From positions 1 to 21,336 of the forward strand of contig JBARZY010000212.1 in the NCBI GenBank assembly GCA_049650345.1: 21,336 nucleotides of DNA. Reading direction: 5' to 3'. The position numbers and the translations under genes are program-made. Shown one piece after another: positions 6,525 through 14,946 of this stretch (the stretch's first letter is position 1; the number at the start of each line of letters is the position of its first letter). The notes beneath the pieces were generated by a model. That model had not been told where the DNA came from, ran no database searches, and saw only the letters and a list, made by a program, of their open reading frames with translations. Source of the stretch: Glaciecola sp049650345 (GTDB taxonomy: Bacteria; Pseudomonadota; Gammaproteobacteria; Enterobacterales; Alteromonadaceae).

Positions 6525-6617
6525 GTTGAGCGGGCGTAGTGACCCTGCTTAACTAAATACATTAAAACAAGATGAGCTCCTACAAGGCTGGCTCTCTCTC
6601 AAGACTCTTGTTTTTTT
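6525..6617 (+). promoter_or_regulatory. Structured leader of flagellin 3 ending in a terminator-like hairpin
   Basis: A 10-bp stem with two G-U pairs (6525-6534 with 6544-6553) is followed by aaaacaaga (6564-6572) pairing with tcttgtttt (6606-6614). The latter encloses gagc/gctc, and a T run extends to 6617, directly abutting the ribosome site ggaggtag. An alternative small hairpin caag-act-cttg ends at the same T run. This looks like an intrinsic terminator placed immediately before the start codon, so it could attenuate transcription or act as a leader switch. Confidence 0.45.
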
Positions 6618-6628
6618 GGAGGTAGTAA

Positions 6629-7465
6629 ATGTCTATATATGTTAATACTAATGTGTCTGCATTAAATGCGCAGCGTCAATTATTCGACTCAACCAACGCG
6701 CTTGACAAGTCTTATGAGCGCTTGTCTTCTGGTTTTAGAATAAATTCAGCGTCTGATGACGCCGCCGGTCTGCAAATATCTGAGCGCTTAACTTCGCAAA
6801 TTGATGGTATTTCGCAAGCAGTACGCAATGCAAACGACGCTATTTCGTTGACCCAAACCGCAGAGGGTGCATTGAGTGAAACCAGCAATGCGCTTCAACG
6901 TATTCGTCAATTAGCTATACAATCACAAAATGGCATTAATTCAGCTGCTGACAGAACCGCGCTGAATTCAGAAGTGTCGGCATTGAAAAACGAAATATCG
7001 CGCATTGCTACCGATACTGAATACAACGGTGTTGCGCTATTTGACGGTTCTTACTCTGCCAAGTTCTTAGTAGGTGCCAACAGCGGTCAGAATATTTCAG
7101 TTAATTTATCAGCCGGCAGTATTGCTACTGCTGGTTTCAGTGCAACTGGCTTGGGTATTGGCGGTGTTACAGTAGCAACCTCAGGTGGCGCTTCAGCTGC
7201 AGTTGTCACCATTGATGCGGCACTTTCTGCTATTGGGGCGGTTAGAGCCGATTTGGGCTCATCGGAAAACCGCTTTCAATCGTCAATACGTAATTTGAGT
7301 AACGTAACTGAAAACTTATCCAGTGCGCGCTCACGTATTCTTGATACTGATTTTGCTGCTGAAACGGCAAACTTAACCAAGAACCAAATTTTACAGCAAG
7401 CATCAATTGCAGTGCTTAGCCAAGCATCCAATAGACCACAAACTGCCTTATCGCTTTTAGGCTAG
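6629..7465 (+). CDS. fliC: Flagellin (paralogue 3)
   Basis: This 278-residue flagellin is close to paralogue 1 at the N-terminus (NTNVSALNAQRQLF, LSSGFRINSASDDAAGLQI). Its variable centre (about 140-205) is distinct and rich in Gly, Ala, Ser and Thr, including SGGASAAV. The C-terminal helix ends QASNRPQTALSLLG, with S and T replacing the usual Q and A of the QANQRPQAAL motif. All D0/D1 elements are present. The start is fixed by an unusually strong ribosome site, ggaggtag (6618-6625). It has its own sigma-28 promoter and structured leader. flaG follows after a terminator-like hairpin, so part of the transcript may read through into flaG-fliD-fliS. Central Ser/Thr residues are candidate glycosylation sites (inference). 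Confidence 0.97.
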   Translation: MSIYVNTNVSALNAQRQLFDSTNALDKSYERLSSGFRINSASDDAAGLQISERLTSQIDGISQAVRNANDAISLTQTAEGALSETSNALQRIRQLAIQSQNGINSAADRTALNSEVSALKNEISRIATDTEYNGVALFDGSYSAKFLVGANSGQNISVNLSAGSIATAGFSATGLGIGGVTVATSGGASAAVVTIDAALSAIGAVRADLGSSENRFQSSIRNLSNVTENLSSARSRILDTDFAAETANLTKNQILQQASIAVLSQASNRPQTALSLLG

Positions 7466-7477
7466 ATTAGCAGAAAA

Positions 7478-7500
7478 TATCGAGCAAATATCCCTCGATA
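7478..7500 (+). other. Perfect 7-bp hairpin after flagellin 3
   Basis: tatcgag (7478-7484) pairs with ctcgata (7494-7500) around a 9-nt loop. No T tract follows, so it is not a terminator by itself. It could protect the flagellin mRNA 3' end. Confidence 0.5.
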
Positions 7501-7518
7501 ATCAGTTGCGTTGAACGG

Positions 7519-7561
7519 GCGGTTCACCAGCAGTATCGGTGCAACCGCTCCTCCTTTTTTT
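7519..7561 (+). terminator. Terminator/attenuator between flagellin 3 and flaG
   Basis: gcggttcacc (7519-7528) pairs with ggtgcaaccgc (7538-7548) with a one-base bulge. Seven T (7555-7561) follow after ctcctcc. The tail sequence cctcc (7550-7554) is also complementary to the flaG ribosome site ggagg (7567-7571). The region could therefore terminate transcription or mask flaG translation. Partial termination would set flagellin far above flaG-fliD levels. Confidence 0.7.
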
Positions 7562-7576
7562 GCAATGGAGGTAGTG

Positions 7577-8080
7577 ATGGACATTGTAAATACAAAAATA
7601 GGCCAGGGTGCAGCGAGAGAAGCCGCCTCTGTAGTAAGTGATCGTAGTTTTGTTAGTAGTAACCTTGTGGGTGCGCAAACGGGTGCCAGCGCGTTTACAA
7701 AAAGCGAAAATAACGCGGTAATTAATCAAACAAGACATGCCGACAAAACCCTAATTAACCTTCCTGATCAACAATCAGAACCCACCAAAAAAACTAAAGC
7801 AAATAAAGCAAATGCCGATACAACGACGAGAGAGGAAAATGTTAGCTTTTCGCAGTCGTTAAGTAGCCTTAGCGAATTATTGCAAACTAATGGCACAAAA
7901 CTTTCATTTACAATAAGTGAAGATGCCAAACAACCTGTTGTTATAGTGTCTGACAAAGAAAGCGGCAATATAATACGGCAAATCCCTTCCGAGGAGATGC
8001 AAAAGTTTGCAGAGCGAGTTAAAGAATTCGAGTCTACTTCATCTACCGTTCCAGGCATGGTACTAGAGAGGCAGGCTTAA
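7577..8080 (+). CDS. flaG: FlaG family protein
   Basis: This 167-residue protein is of the FlaG family, which affects filament length and flagellin use in polar flagella. The N-terminal 95 residues are polar, probably disordered and rich in Lys, Asn and Thr. The conserved domain is at the C-terminus: LSFTISEDAKQPVVIVSD then SGNIIRQIPSEEMQKFAERVK, matching the family's V-V-x-V-x-D ... G-x-I-I-R-Q-I-P-x-E pattern. I chose the ATG at 7577 because the strong ribosome site ggaggtag (7567-7574) precedes it. The frame also allows a TTG at 7511, but that would put the terminator stem inside the coding region. It is followed 13 nt later by fliD, the usual order flaG-fliD-fliS. Confidence 0.9.
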   Translation: MDIVNTKIGQGAAREAASVVSDRSFVSSNLVGAQTGASAFTKSENNAVINQTRHADKTLINLPDQQSEPTKKTKANKANADTTTREENVSFSQSLSSLSELLQTNGTKLSFTISEDAKQPVVIVSDKESGNIIRQIPSEEMQKFAERVKEFESTSSTVPGMVLERQA

Positions 8081-8093
8081 TATGAGGTAAAAT

Positions 8094-9548
8094 ATGGGTA
8101 TTTCATCGTTAGGTGTTGGGTCGGGGCTTGACCTAGAATCATTGGTTCAACAGCTTCTTGAAGCTGAACGTGGGCCAAAAACTGCGCGTCTTGACGACCG
8201 AGAAGAGGCGCTTAGCGAGGAAATATCTGCCGTTGGACAGCTCAAGTCCAAAATTGGCGAGTTTGAAGATATTATTGAAGAATTGCAAACCGAAGGCAAT
8301 TTATCGGGGCGTGATCCCACCATAGTGAACCCATCTGAAGATAACGACGTGTTGTCTGCAAATCCAACTAATGCAGCTTTGCCAGGTACTTATGAAATAG
8401 CCGTTACTCAACTCGCAGAAGGCAGTCGTATTGAAACAGCAAGTGCGGTAGATGGTGGCTTTGATGGCCGAGATGACGTGGTGCTAACAAGTGGTACTGC
8501 AGACCTTACCTTTAAAATTGATAATACCGGTGATGCGTTTACCGTAAATGTAGCGGCCGGCACTACACTTGCAGAGTTGCGCGAATTAATTAACGATAAT
8601 GAAGATAACTTTGGTGTTACCGCTAACATCATTAACACTGGTACCGATGACGGTGGTGCCAAGTTGGTATTTTCATCTAGCGTTACCGGTGCAGGAAATG
8701 ACTTACAAATTGTTAATGATAACGATAACGCAGAACTAACCCGTTTGAGTACCGAAACGTCAACCGGCGCAGTGAGTGGTTTGAGTATTGAAGCTGATAA
8801 TGTTGCAAAGAACGCCATCGCTTCTGTTGACGGGATCGAAGTGCAAAGTGACACTAACAAATTTGATGAGACCATCCAAAGCGTGCGCTTTGATGTAAAA
8901 GAATTATCTGACAAAGATGCTGACGGCAACCCAATTGCCTCGCGTTTAGTAATCGGTTTTGATGAAGAAAACTTAAAAGAAAAGATTAATGAATTTGTTG
9001 ATAAATTTAACGAATTACATGACGAGCTAGAGAAACTCACAAAGTACGGTGCTAGCGAACTTGAAGATGATGGCGCCCTTGCGGGTGACGCGACGGTTAG
9101 AGGCTTTCAATCGGGTCTTGCCACCATATTGTCTAGTAATGTTGGCGAATCTACCATTGGTAGTTTATTTGCCTTAGGCATTGAGCTAACTAATGATGGC
9201 AAACTCGAAATAGGCAGTACCGACTTTGGATTGGGCTCCGGCTCTGACCGATTAGATGAAGCTTTGGCTGATAATTTTGATGATATTGATACCTTGTTTA
9301 ACAGTGATAACGGTATTGTTTCTCGGTTGTTAGAATTTACTGAACAGTACACTGATTCGCGTGGCATTTTAAAAACTCGTGAAGACAGTTTAGATGATCA
9401 ACAAGAAGTGATCAGTTCTGACAGAGAACGTTTTGAAATACGCATGATCAGTTATGAACAAACCCTGCGTGATAGGTACCTAAGTTTAGATACAACCGTA
9501 GCGCGTTTACAAAACACAGGCAGTGCGCTTTTTGCAGCATTAGGCTAA
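8094..9548 (+). CDS. fliD: Flagellar filament cap protein FliD
   Basis: FliD (484 aa) forms the oligomeric cap that folds flagellin at the growing filament tip. The N-terminal signature is GISSLGVGSGLDLESLVQQL, followed by a coiled coil rich in Glu (about 25-75) and the FliD N domain. The C-terminal FliD domain spans about 230-470. It includes the NEFVDKFNELHDELEKL helix, the SSNVGESTIGSLFALGIELTNDGKLE region and a final helix ending DTTVARLQNTGSALFAALG. Length is typical. The protein is strikingly acidic, with many D/E-rich loops in the centre, as expected for a marine exported protein. The ATG follows gaggt at 8 nt. It is followed at 20 nt by fliS, its usual neighbour. Confidence 0.96.
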   Translation: MGISSLGVGSGLDLESLVQQLLEAERGPKTARLDDREEALSEEISAVGQLKSKIGEFEDIIEELQTEGNLSGRDPTIVNPSEDNDVLSANPTNAALPGTYEIAVTQLAEGSRIETASAVDGGFDGRDDVVLTSGTADLTFKIDNTGDAFTVNVAAGTTLAELRELINDNEDNFGVTANIINTGTDDGGAKLVFSSSVTGAGNDLQIVNDNDNAELTRLSTETSTGAVSGLSIEADNVAKNAIASVDGIEVQSDTNKFDETIQSVRFDVKELSDKDADGNPIASRLVIGFDEENLKEKINEFVDKFNELHDELEKLTKYGASELEDDGALAGDATVRGFQSGLATILSSNVGESTIGSLFALGIELTNDGKLEIGSTDFGLGSGSDRLDEALADNFDDIDTLFNSDNGIVSRLLEFTEQYTDSRGILKTREDSLDDQQEVISSDRERFEIRMISYEQTLRDRYLSLDTTVARLQNTGSALFAALG

Positions 9549-9568
9549 TTTATATTTAAGGAATAACC

Positions 9569-9991
9569 ATGTCATTGAAAGCAATCAACGCCTACAAGAA
9601 AGGCAGTTTAAAACAAGATATTGCCGCAGCTGATCCGCATCGATTAACCTTAATGTTGATGCAAGGTGCGCTAGATAGATTAGCTTATGCGAAAGGCTGT
9701 ATCTCAAGGGAAGACTTAAAAGGGCGTTCCGACAACCTGTCTAAAGCTACCGCTATATTTATGAATTTACGTGGTACATTGAATATGAATGTTGAGGGCG
9801 ATTTTTCTGAGAATATGTATAACTTATATGGTTATATCATTGACAAACTAACAGAAGTCAACACGCAAAATGGGATAGAAATTATCGACGAGGTAATAGC
9901 CTTGTATGCGCCTTTAAAAGATGCATGGGCACTTATTCCAGAGCAAGCAAAACAAGAAGCTTACACTGCTTCACAAGCGGCAAATGGTTAA
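9569..9991 (+). CDS. fliS: Flagellin export chaperone FliS
   Basis: This 140-residue FliS is the cytoplasmic chaperone that binds the flagellin C-terminus and stops premature polymerisation. Conserved family parts are visible: YKKGSLKQDIAAADPHRLTLMLMQGALDRL near the start (the YxxxSxxxxxPxxLxxMLYxGAL pattern), KATAIFMNLRGTLN, and the helix ending with LYGYIIDKLTEVN. A disordered, Ala/Gln-rich tail follows. The ribosome site aagga is 8 nt before the ATG. It partners with the three flagellins upstream and is in the same tight gene string as fliD and the next chaperone. Confidence 0.95.
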   Translation: MSLKAINAYKKGSLKQDIAAADPHRLTLMLMQGALDRLAYAKGCISREDLKGRSDNLSKATAIFMNLRGTLNMNVEGDFSENMYNLYGYIIDKLTEVNTQNGIEIIDEVIALYAPLKDAWALIPEQAKQEAYTASQAANG

Positions 9992-9999
9992 TTAACACT

Positions 10000-10311
10000 A
10001 TGCCTATTGCGTTAAACCATGCTTTTACTCCTAAAGCTTTAGCAGAAATAAATTCGCAGTTATCGTCATTATTGGTTGACGATGACGCCGATGAACATGC
10101 GCTTGAAAAAATAATCGATATTCGCGCGGACTTGGTAGAAACTTTGCTTAATGAATTAGACGAACAACAAAAGCGATGTTTTGCCGCCTATGAAATTAAC
10201 ATTAACACTGCCATTATTGACCAGGTATCTGAGAAACGTGACGCTTTGCGTAACGAGCTTACAACTGCAAGCAAATCATCAAAAGCGATTAAAAAATACC
10301 ACCAAGTATAA
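10000..10311 (+). CDS. FliT-like flagellar chaperone (FlaI type)
   Basis: A small helical protein of 103 residues, rich in Leu, Glu, Asp and Lys, lies 8 nt after fliS and 3 nt before the glycosylation factor gene. Size, helicity, the IRADLVETLLNEL segment and its position match FliT/FlaI-type chaperones, which bind FliD and sit beside fliS in Vibrio and Shewanella. Primary sequence is weakly conserved in this family, so the assignment is mostly by context. I placed the start at the ATG at 10000. An upstream in-frame ATG (9925) would overlap fliS by 67 nt and gives an unrelated leader. The ribosome site is weak (ggttaatt), suggesting translational coupling to fliS. Confidence 0.7.
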   Translation: MPIALNHAFTPKALAEINSQLSSLLVDDDADEHALEKIIDIRADLVETLLNELDEQQKRCFAAYEININTAIIDQVSEKRDALRNELTTASKSSKAIKKYHQV

Positions 10312-10314
10312 GCT

Positions 10315-13300
10315 ATGCTAAATGATATTAGGTTACATGTGGCTGCTGACGATGCGCTACAAAGCCAGTATGAGCAGAAATTTGCGCGCGAGATAAAACA
10401 CAGAGAACTCAACAATATTGCTGCGTTTAAGCGCTATATGCCAAACGTAGCGGCAATTATTGACCAACTGCCGGTTGGTGGATGGAGTATTTTTGTCAAT
10501 AAGTTTGAGCAAAGTAATTTGGTTCATGTGAACTCTGGTAATACTTACTATAGCGTTCATGTTGATGAAATAATTGATAAACAGTGTGAATTCTGGGCCT
10601 ATCATAGTGCACTAGTAGATACGCGTCAGAATACTAACGTGCCCATGTTACCCTCTTGTGCAGGACATGATGCAGTTAATGATTATGCTAAAGCCTTGCA
10701 AACTGAATGCGACACACAGTTACCGCAGGCCTTAGTTATTTTAGGGATTGGCAAAGGCAAGCATTTACAATATCTACTAGAGCAAATCTGCACTAAACAT
10801 ATTGCGATTTATGAGCCTGACTGGGAAGTGTTTAAATTGTCATTGATGTTGTTTGATTGGGCAACATTTTTACAACAAGCTACCGAGCAGAAAACCCAAC
10901 TTTACTTACAGCTAGGGCCACAGCCCGCTTCAGTTTACGATGATATGCAAGAGCTGCAAACTCAGCTGGGTGTTAACCGTGTTTTGTTTTATCAACATAC
11001 TAAATCTCCCTTAAATACACACATTATTAATAGTGTTCGTCAGCACAAGTGGGGCCCGCAAATTTTTGAAAATGTGCCAGTTTGCAGAGATTACCGTCAG
11101 CATTATCTAAATCATATATGCGCTGTTACGCCTTCTGCGTGGCAAAGTAATCCCCAAAGTTTGTCCATGTTTACTGCTAATATGTCCTTATTTAAGGCGC
11201 ACTTTTCCGATATTTACGACACATTTAAAGACTATATCCCTCGCGACTGGCAAGTGCTGCATAAACAAAATGGTGAGGTAAATTTATTTAACCGTAACGA
11301 ACACAGTTTTTATTCTGACGACACCCCCAAACACAATGGCCAATTATTGGCACAAGGCTTCAGCGAACATCCTAATTTAGATGGCCTAGCGTTCGGCTAT
11401 ACTGGCGACAAGCTTAAGCATTACGTGCACAACACTTTTGTGCGACAGGCTGACATGTGTTTACAATCTGTCGACAACGAAAAACGCAGCTTACCCCCTA
11501 CAGTTAAAGCATTGCTAGTGTTTGGCCTAGGTTCAGGGTATGTGCTGGAATCGCTGTATAATTCGCATAACATCAAGAATCTAATTATTTGTGAACCCAA
11601 TCCAGATTTTTTTTATGCCTCATTGTATGCCTTTGACTGGCAACCTATATTTTCTAAAATACAAGATACTGACGCCAGATTATATATCAATATTGGTGAA
11701 GCATCATCGCGCCTAAATAAAGATTTGATGTCACAATTTTTGGCAATTGGTCCTCACTTATTAAATGAAACCTACATATTACAAAGCTACAAAAACCCAC
11801 TTTTGCAAAAAGTGTTAAATGAAGTCAGGATCCAGCTTCAAGTGATATTTTCGATGGGTGAGAATTTTGACCATGTGTTATACGGATTAGGTCACACTCA
11901 TTATTCATTACAGCATAAACATCCTATGCTGCGCCATACGCCTAGCCAATACCTTACCCATAAACAAAAACAGTTGCCTATTTTCATTGTAGGCAATGGC
12001 CCCTCACTTGATGACAATATTAATTTGCTGAAAGAATGCGCCGAGCAGGTAATTATCGTGAGTTGCGGCACTGCGTTGCAGGCACTACATCGAAACAATA
12101 TTGTTCCCGACTTTCATGCTGAGGTAGAGCAAAATAGAGCAAATTTCGACTGGATATCACGAATTGGTGATTATCAATATTTGAAAAAAATTACGTTAAT
12201 TGGCGTAACGGGCATGCATCCAGATTCCATCGCTTTGTTTAAGCGCGTAATGTTAAGCTTTAAGTCAGGAGAGTCATCAACTGTATCAACACTTGCAATG
12301 ATGCCCGAACGTACCTTTGAAACCTTAGATTTTGCGTATCCCACGGTAAGTAATCTTGTTGTTAATCTATTTGTTACTTTGGGTTTTGAGCAGCTTTACC
12401 TAGTTGGCGTTGATTTGGGCTTTGCCGATAAAAATAAACATCATAGTCAATCATCAGGATATTATGTCAACAACCAGCAAATATATGATTATCAAGCAGC
12501 GCATAACACCGAACTGACTGCCAAGGGCAATAAGCAAGATTGGGTATTTACCAAAACAGAATTTAATATTTCACGCATGATAATTGAGCAGGCTTTGCAA
12601 GAGGGGCGTGCAGAGTGCTTTAATTTGTCAAACGGTGTTTTTATTGAGGGAACATTGCCTCTTGAATCAGACAATGTGCTAATTGTTACAAGTTCTGAAC
12701 ACAAGCTTGAAGTATTACAAGCCATTGACGATTGTTATATGAGTTTGTCGTCTAATGTTACCCAGTTGTTTAGCAATGCGTATAACAATGACTTATTTCG
12801 CTCCCAGGTTAATGCCTTAATTGCTTTATGCAATAAGCGCATGGAAAAGCAAAGCGACATCGATTTGTTTATACATGATCTAAGGGAGCAGTTGTTTGAC
12901 GCGAGGCGTTGTGGCGGTAGTTTATACTTTTATTATTTTTTCAATAGTGTTAATTACTTGTGTGCTGTTTTAAGTAAAGCAAACATGCAATCAGACTCAC
13001 AAGAAGCGACCCAGATTGCGAACATTATTCTGGATAAGTGGCAGCTTTTCTTAGGTGATGCATCCCACTTAGTTGAGCATCAGTTTCAAGTTATAGATAC
13101 AGCAAGTGCATTCGCCAGTATTCGCGAGGCACTCTTGTTGAAAGAAGGGCATACAGCATCTATGCCGCTATACATACCAAATAATACAACGCTCTCATCA
13201 CAGAGTCTAAGAGCTATTCAGTCAGATGATGCATTTACCGTACATAATGTTGTGACTACGTTGCCCACTTCAGGTAAATTCTCAGCAATAATTACCAGTG

Positions 13301-13890
13301 CACAAGAATTCAAAAGCCTGATTAAATGTCTTAAAAACGCAACATCTATAGCATTGTGTGTGTTTCATGATTACGCCTTATTGCTTAAGTGCCAACATTT
13401 CGATAAGGCCAATCAAACGTGTTTAATGTTCATTGCTCCACCGATAGCAAATAAACAAGAACGCACCGCTCTGCAAATAGCGGGTAGTGAACCTTATACC
13501 TTATTAGACAATTATCTGCACACGCTACGAACACGTGCGTTAGATACGTCACTATTTAAAATAGTATTGTGCAAGCCTCAGTTTGACAAAGCTGGCTTGA
13601 TAAATGCTTGTGAATTTAAAACACATAATTCCTTAGTAGTTGAAGACAATATTAAGGCGCAAAATTTGGTGAGTAACGGCAATGAATATGAAAGCCTTGC
13701 TGTTAATTCGTTGAATAAGCATTTTGTGAAACACATGAACAACAGTACCCATTATATGTTTAAGCATTATATCGGTTTTGAGCATCGAACTAGCAGCGAC
13801 ATAAATGTGCTTGATACGCTTAATAACAGAGGATTGTACATCAATAGGTCACCCAGAGACTTTGAGTTGTTAGGTGCTTGGCACGATTAG
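10315..13890 (+). CDS. Maf-type motility accessory factor (flagellin glycosyltransferase), with duplicated N-terminal domain
   Basis: This 1191-residue protein is of the Maf (DUF115, MptE-like) family, whose members transfer nonulosonic acids such as pseudaminic acid to flagellin Ser/Thr in the cytoplasm. The catalytic domain starts at about 555 with IFIVGNGPSLDDNI (556-569) and includes LYLVGVDLGFADKNKHH (694-710). Before it are two copies of a Rossmann-like module. One has LGIGKGKHLQYL (143-154), IYEPDWE and LFDW (179-182). The other has FGLGSGYVLESL (403-414), CEPNPD and AFDW (439-442). The offset is about 260 residues, and matching flanks (W57/W312, LYLQLG/LYINIG, INSVR/LNEVR) show that a whole module was duplicated. 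Typical epsilonproteobacterial Maf proteins are about half this length. Residues about 990-1191 match nothing I recognise. It is followed by pseB, supporting a role in pseudaminic acid transfer. Confidence 0.85.
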   Translation: MLNDIRLHVAADDALQSQYEQKFAREIKHRELNNIAAFKRYMPNVAAIIDQLPVGGWSIFVNKFEQSNLVHVNSGNTYYSVHVDEIIDKQCEFWAYHSALVDTRQNTNVPMLPSCAGHDAVNDYAKALQTECDTQLPQALVILGIGKGKHLQYLLEQICTKHIAIYEPDWEVFKLSLMLFDWATFLQQATEQKTQLYLQLGPQPASVYDDMQELQTQLGVNRVLFYQHTKSPLNTHIINSVRQHKWGPQIFENVPVCRDYRQHYLNHICAVTPSAWQSNPQSLSMFTANMSLFKAHFSDIYDTFKDYIPRDWQVLHKQNGEVNLFNRNEHSFYSDDTPKHNGQLLAQGFSEHPNLDGLAFGYTGDKLKHYVHNTFVRQADMCLQSVDNEKRSLPPTVKALLVFGLGSGYVLESLYNSHNIKNLIICEPNPDFFYASLYAFDWQPIFSKIQDTDARLYINIGEASSRLNKDLMSQFLAIGPHLLNETYILQSYKNPLLQKVLNEVRIQLQVIFSMGENFDHVLYGLGHTHYSLQHKHPMLRHTPSQYLTHKQKQLPIFIVGNGPSLDDNINLLKECAEQVIIVSCGTALQALHRNNIVPDFHAEVEQNRANFDWISRIGDYQYLKKITLIGVTGMHPDSIALFKRVMLSFKSGESSTVSTLAMMPERTFETLDFAYPTVSNLVVNLFVTLGFEQLYLVGVDLGFADKNKHHSQSSGYYVNNQQIYDYQAAHNTELTAKGNKQDWVFTKTEFNISRMIIEQALQEGRAECFNLSNGVFIEGTLPLESDNVLIVTSSEHKLEVLQAIDDCYMSLSSNVTQLFSNAYNNDLFRSQVNALIALCNKRMEKQSDIDLFIHDLREQLFDARRCGGSLYFYYFFNSVNYLCAVLSKANMQSDSQEATQIANIILDKWQLFLGDASHLVEHQFQVIDTASAFASIREALLLKEGHTASMPLYIPNNTTLSSQSLRAIQSDDAFTVHNVVTTLPTSGKFSAIITSAQEFKSLIKCLKNATSIALCVFHDYALLLKCQHFDKANQTCLMFIAPPIANKQERTALQIAGSEPYTLLDNYLHTLRTRALDTSLFKIVLCKPQFDKAGLINACEFKTHNSLVVEDNIKAQNLVSNGNEYESLAVNSLNKHFVKHMNNSTHYMFKHYIGFEHRTSSDINVLDTLNNRGLYINRSPRDFELLGAWHD

Positions 13891-13947
13891 CGTATGCATT
13901 GTCACCTGTTCATTTGAGTAGCGAAGAAATTTTTTAGGAGCGAAACT

Positions 13948-14946
13948 TTGTTTGATAACAAAAGTATTTTAATCACTGGCGGTACAGGGTCGTTTGGTAA
14001 GCGGTTTATCCAATTTATACTCGATAATTATAGTCCAAGTCGGGTGATTGTGTTCTCGCGTGACGAATTAAAACAATTCGAAATGCAGCAAGACTTCACG
14101 CACAAATCAATGCGGTACTTTATTGGCGATGTTCGCGATAAAGAGCGATTAATTTCAGCCACCAAAAATGTAGATTTTGTGGTTCATGCGGCGGCGTTAA
14201 AGCAAGTACCTGCTGCAGAATACAACCCCAACGAATGCATAAAAACTAACATCAACGGTGCTCAAAATGTAATTGATGCGTGTATCGCAAATAATGTTGA
14301 TAAGGTCATCGCGCTTTCTACTGATAAAGCGGCAAACCCAGTTAATTTATATGGCGCTACAAAACTTGCGTCTGACAAACTCTTCGTAGCCGCTAATAAC
14401 ATTGCAGGTGCTAATGGTCCTCGGTTTGCTGTGGTAAGGTATGGCAACGTTGTGGGCTCTAGAGGTTCAGTTGTTCCATTTTATCGTAAACTGTTGAAAC
14501 AAGGCGTTACTAAATTGCCAGTCACGCATAATGAAATGACACGTTTCTGGATTACACTTGATGATGGCGTGGCATTTGTGGTGAAAAACTTTGCTCGCAT
14601 GCAAGGCGGCGAAATTTTTGTACCTAAAATTCCTTCTATACATATTATCGACTTGGTAGAAGCTATGAGTGGAACCCGCGATTATGAACTTATTGGGATA
14701 CGTCCTGGCGAAAAATTACACGAGGTGATGGTACCTGAAGAAATGGCCCATCACAGTATCGAGTTTGAAGATCACTTTGTAATCACGCCGGCAATCACAT
14801 TTTTTGAAGACCACGTGAACTATATGCAAAATAAGCTATTTGAAAAAGGCACGCAGGTTTCTGAAAAATTTGAGTATCATTCAGGTACCAATGCCCACTT
14901 TTTAAGTGTAGAAGAACTAAAGAACTTAGACAAACAAGACATATGA
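13948..14946 (+). CDS. pseB: UDP-N-acetylglucosamine 4,6-dehydratase (inverting) PseB
   Basis: This 332-residue short-chain dehydrogenase/reductase performs the first step of CMP-pseudaminic acid synthesis: C4 oxidation, C6 dehydration and C5 inversion of UDP-GlcNAc. Visible features are the NADP-binding ITGGTGSFG (9-17), the VHAAALKQVPAAEYNP segment (79-94) typical of the FlaA1/PseB group, and catalytic D126-K127 with Y135 (STDKAANPVNLYGATK, 124-139). The Asp-to-Tyr spacing is that of the Helicobacter enzyme. The start is a TTG at 13948 preceded by taggag; no ATG precedes it in this frame near the site. Its stop overlaps the pseC start (ATGA), showing translational coupling. It begins 57 nt after the Maf gene with no terminator between. 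Confidence 0.95.
   Translation: MFDNKSILITGGTGSFGKRFIQFILDNYSPSRVIVFSRDELKQFEMQQDFTHKSMRYFIGDVRDKERLISATKNVDFVVHAAALKQVPAAEYNPNECIKTNINGAQNVIDACIANNVDKVIALSTDKAANPVNLYGATKLASDKLFVAANNIAGANGPRFAVVRYGNVVGSRGSVVPFYRKLLKQGVTKLPVTHNEMTRFWITLDDGVAFVVKNFARMQGGEIFVPKIPSIHIIDLVEAMSGTRDYELIGIRPGEKLHEVMVPEEMAHHSIEFEDHFVITPAITFFEDHVNYMQNKLFEKGTQVSEKFEYHSGTNAHFLSVEELKNLDKQDI

Noticed and set aside
7511..7576. Upstream in-frame TTG extending flaG by 22 codons
   Set aside because: The extension would encode the terminator hairpin and T tract. The ATG at 7577 has a strong ribosome site.
8408..9040. A 210-codon antisense frame within fliD
   Set aside because: It is Ser/Leu/Thr-rich, as expected from the reverse complement of an acidic gene, with no recognisable family or ribosome site.
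9925..9999. Upstream ATG giving a longer FliT-like protein
   Set aside because: It lies inside fliS in another frame with no ribosome site, and the added residues do not resemble the family.
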